Shown here: one piece after another, positions 63,548 to 64,000 of the stretch | How the letters are laid out: the number at the start of each line of letters is the position of its first letter | Numbering within the stretch: the stretch's first letter is position 1 | Assembly (NCBI GenBank): GCA_017544525.1 | Contig: JAFYEA010000017.1 | Span: 1-64,000 of the forward strand | Source of the DNA: Bacilli bacterium | GTDB lineage: Bacteria; Bacillota_I; Bacilli_A; RF39; UBA660 | Direction: 5' to 3' | DNA: 64,000 nt | Made by a program: the position numbers and the translations under genes | Notes under the pieces: model-generated | The model's database searches: none | The model's input: only the letters and a program-made list of their open reading frames with translations | What the model was told of the DNA's origin: nothing

Positions 63548-64000
63548 ATGAAAAGATCATTGATGTATTTTATAATAGTATTTGCTTTATTAGTTGTTAT
63601 TAAATATAGGTTTTCTAGTTATTCAATTGAATATAAAGTAAATAATTATGATATAAAAGAAACATATAAAAGTGGAAGATTTTATTATGAAATAAAAAAA
63701 GATGATTTAATATATAATTTTGATGAATATTATGGAAGAAATTTTAATAAAACTCTAATTAGTAAAATTGAAGAAATAAAAGATGAAAATATTAGTTGTA
63801 TTTATCCTACTATAAAGAAACATAATACGTATCCATTATGTTATTATAATGAAGAATATACTGATTATCATTTAATTAATTCTGATTTACTTTCTAAATA
63901 TAAAAAAGAGGAAGTAGATGAAGAAAAAAATGATAAAGATTTTAAATTATTTGATAATTTATCTAAAAATGAATATATTGCTTTATGGAATTACAATGGA
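63548..64000 (+). CDS. Membrane-anchored protein, cut by the window edge
   Basis: An open frame of at least 151 codons begins at this ATG (AGGTGG upstream) and runs off the end. It opens MKRSLMYFIIVFALLVVIKY, a signal anchor, followed by a Tyr/Lys/Asp-rich, probably extracellular part. I recognise no family. It is on the same strand as the surface-protein genes. Confidence 0.65.
   Translation, partial: MKRSLMYFIIVFALLVVIKYRFSSYSIEYKVNNYDIKETYKSGRFYYEIKKDDLIYNFDEYYGRNFNKTLISKIEEIKDENISCIYPTIKKHNTYPLCYYNEEYTDYHLINSDLLSKYKKEEVDEEKNDKDFKLFDNLSKNEYIALWNYNG

Noticed and set aside
1..64000. Insertion sequences, integrases, tRNA or rRNA genes
   Set aside because: I looked for transposase-like proteins, terminal inverted repeats, tRNA cloverleaf signatures and rRNA blocks and saw none in this window.

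Overview
This window is the replication-origin region of a very AT-rich (about a quarter G+C by eye) low-GC Gram-positive bacterium that uses the standard code (TGA is a stop, for example at the ends of ricT, recF and yabP; Trp is TGG). Gene order is that of Bacilli around oriC, but compacted: rsmG-mnmG-mnmE-jag-yidC-rnpA-rpmH run leftward, and dnaA-dnaN-(comK)-recF-gyrB-gyrA-ffs-tadA-dnaX-ebfC-recR-bofA-holB-ricT-trmN6-rsmI-pth-mfd-spoVT-tatD-3D-ksgA-yabG-veg-spoVG-yabP-yabQ-divIC-tilS-ftsH run rightward. The small intergenic spaces and extreme AT content suggest an uncultured gut-type lineage of Bacilli (Erysipelotrichia/RF39-like), but this is inference. It encodes peptidoglycan enzymes and many sporulation genes (spoIIR, bofA, spoVT, yabG, spoVG, yabP, yabQ), so it is probably an endospore former and not a wall-less mollicute.

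Layout. 1-440: gene-free AT-rich repeats. 441-3832: a divergent [FeFe]-hydrogenase-like protein, small unknown proteins and rpmE. 3851-8006: murA, spoIIR, prmC, prfA, rpoE (delta). 8124-10058: class A PBP, pointing right. 10094-12539: SPFH protein and Noc. 12614-18647: rsmG to rpmH. 18648-19035: oriC with DnaA-box-like sites and the rpmH and dnaA promoters. 19036-27851: dnaA to gyrA, with a ComK homologue between dnaN and recF. 27854-27940: a perfect Noc-binding palindrome followed by two perfect parS sites, then the SRP RNA. 28071-40768: replication, repair and translation genes interleaved with sporulation genes. 40859-44654: two tandem seven-TM hybrid histidine kinases with complementary defects. 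44728-47023: yabG (split by a frameshift), veg, spoVG, yabP, yabQ, divIC. 47035-53177: tilS, ftsH, a nucleotidyltransferase, tsaB-rimI-tsaD. 53201-58958: glycosyltransferase, dCMP deaminase, Ca2+-type P-ATPase, RNB ribonuclease. 59043-64000: membrane and surface proteins, including a strongly promoted Pro/Thr-stalk protein, a Cys-rich repeat protein with a pilin-like N-terminus, and a membrane thioredoxin with a CPHC site.

How it fits together. Noc (11439-12539), its palindrome and the parS pair point to a Bacillus-like origin segregation and nucleoid-occlusion system, with Soj/Spo0J presumably encoded elsewhere. RicT, ComK, the sporulation genes and the kinase pair suggest that competence and sporulation are regulated in this otherwise compact genome. 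The strongest candidate for an undescribed system is the kinase pair: the first protein keeps the phospho-accepting His but has a ruined ATP site, and the second keeps the ATP site but has Tyr in place of His. This is what an obligate heteromeric sensor would look like.
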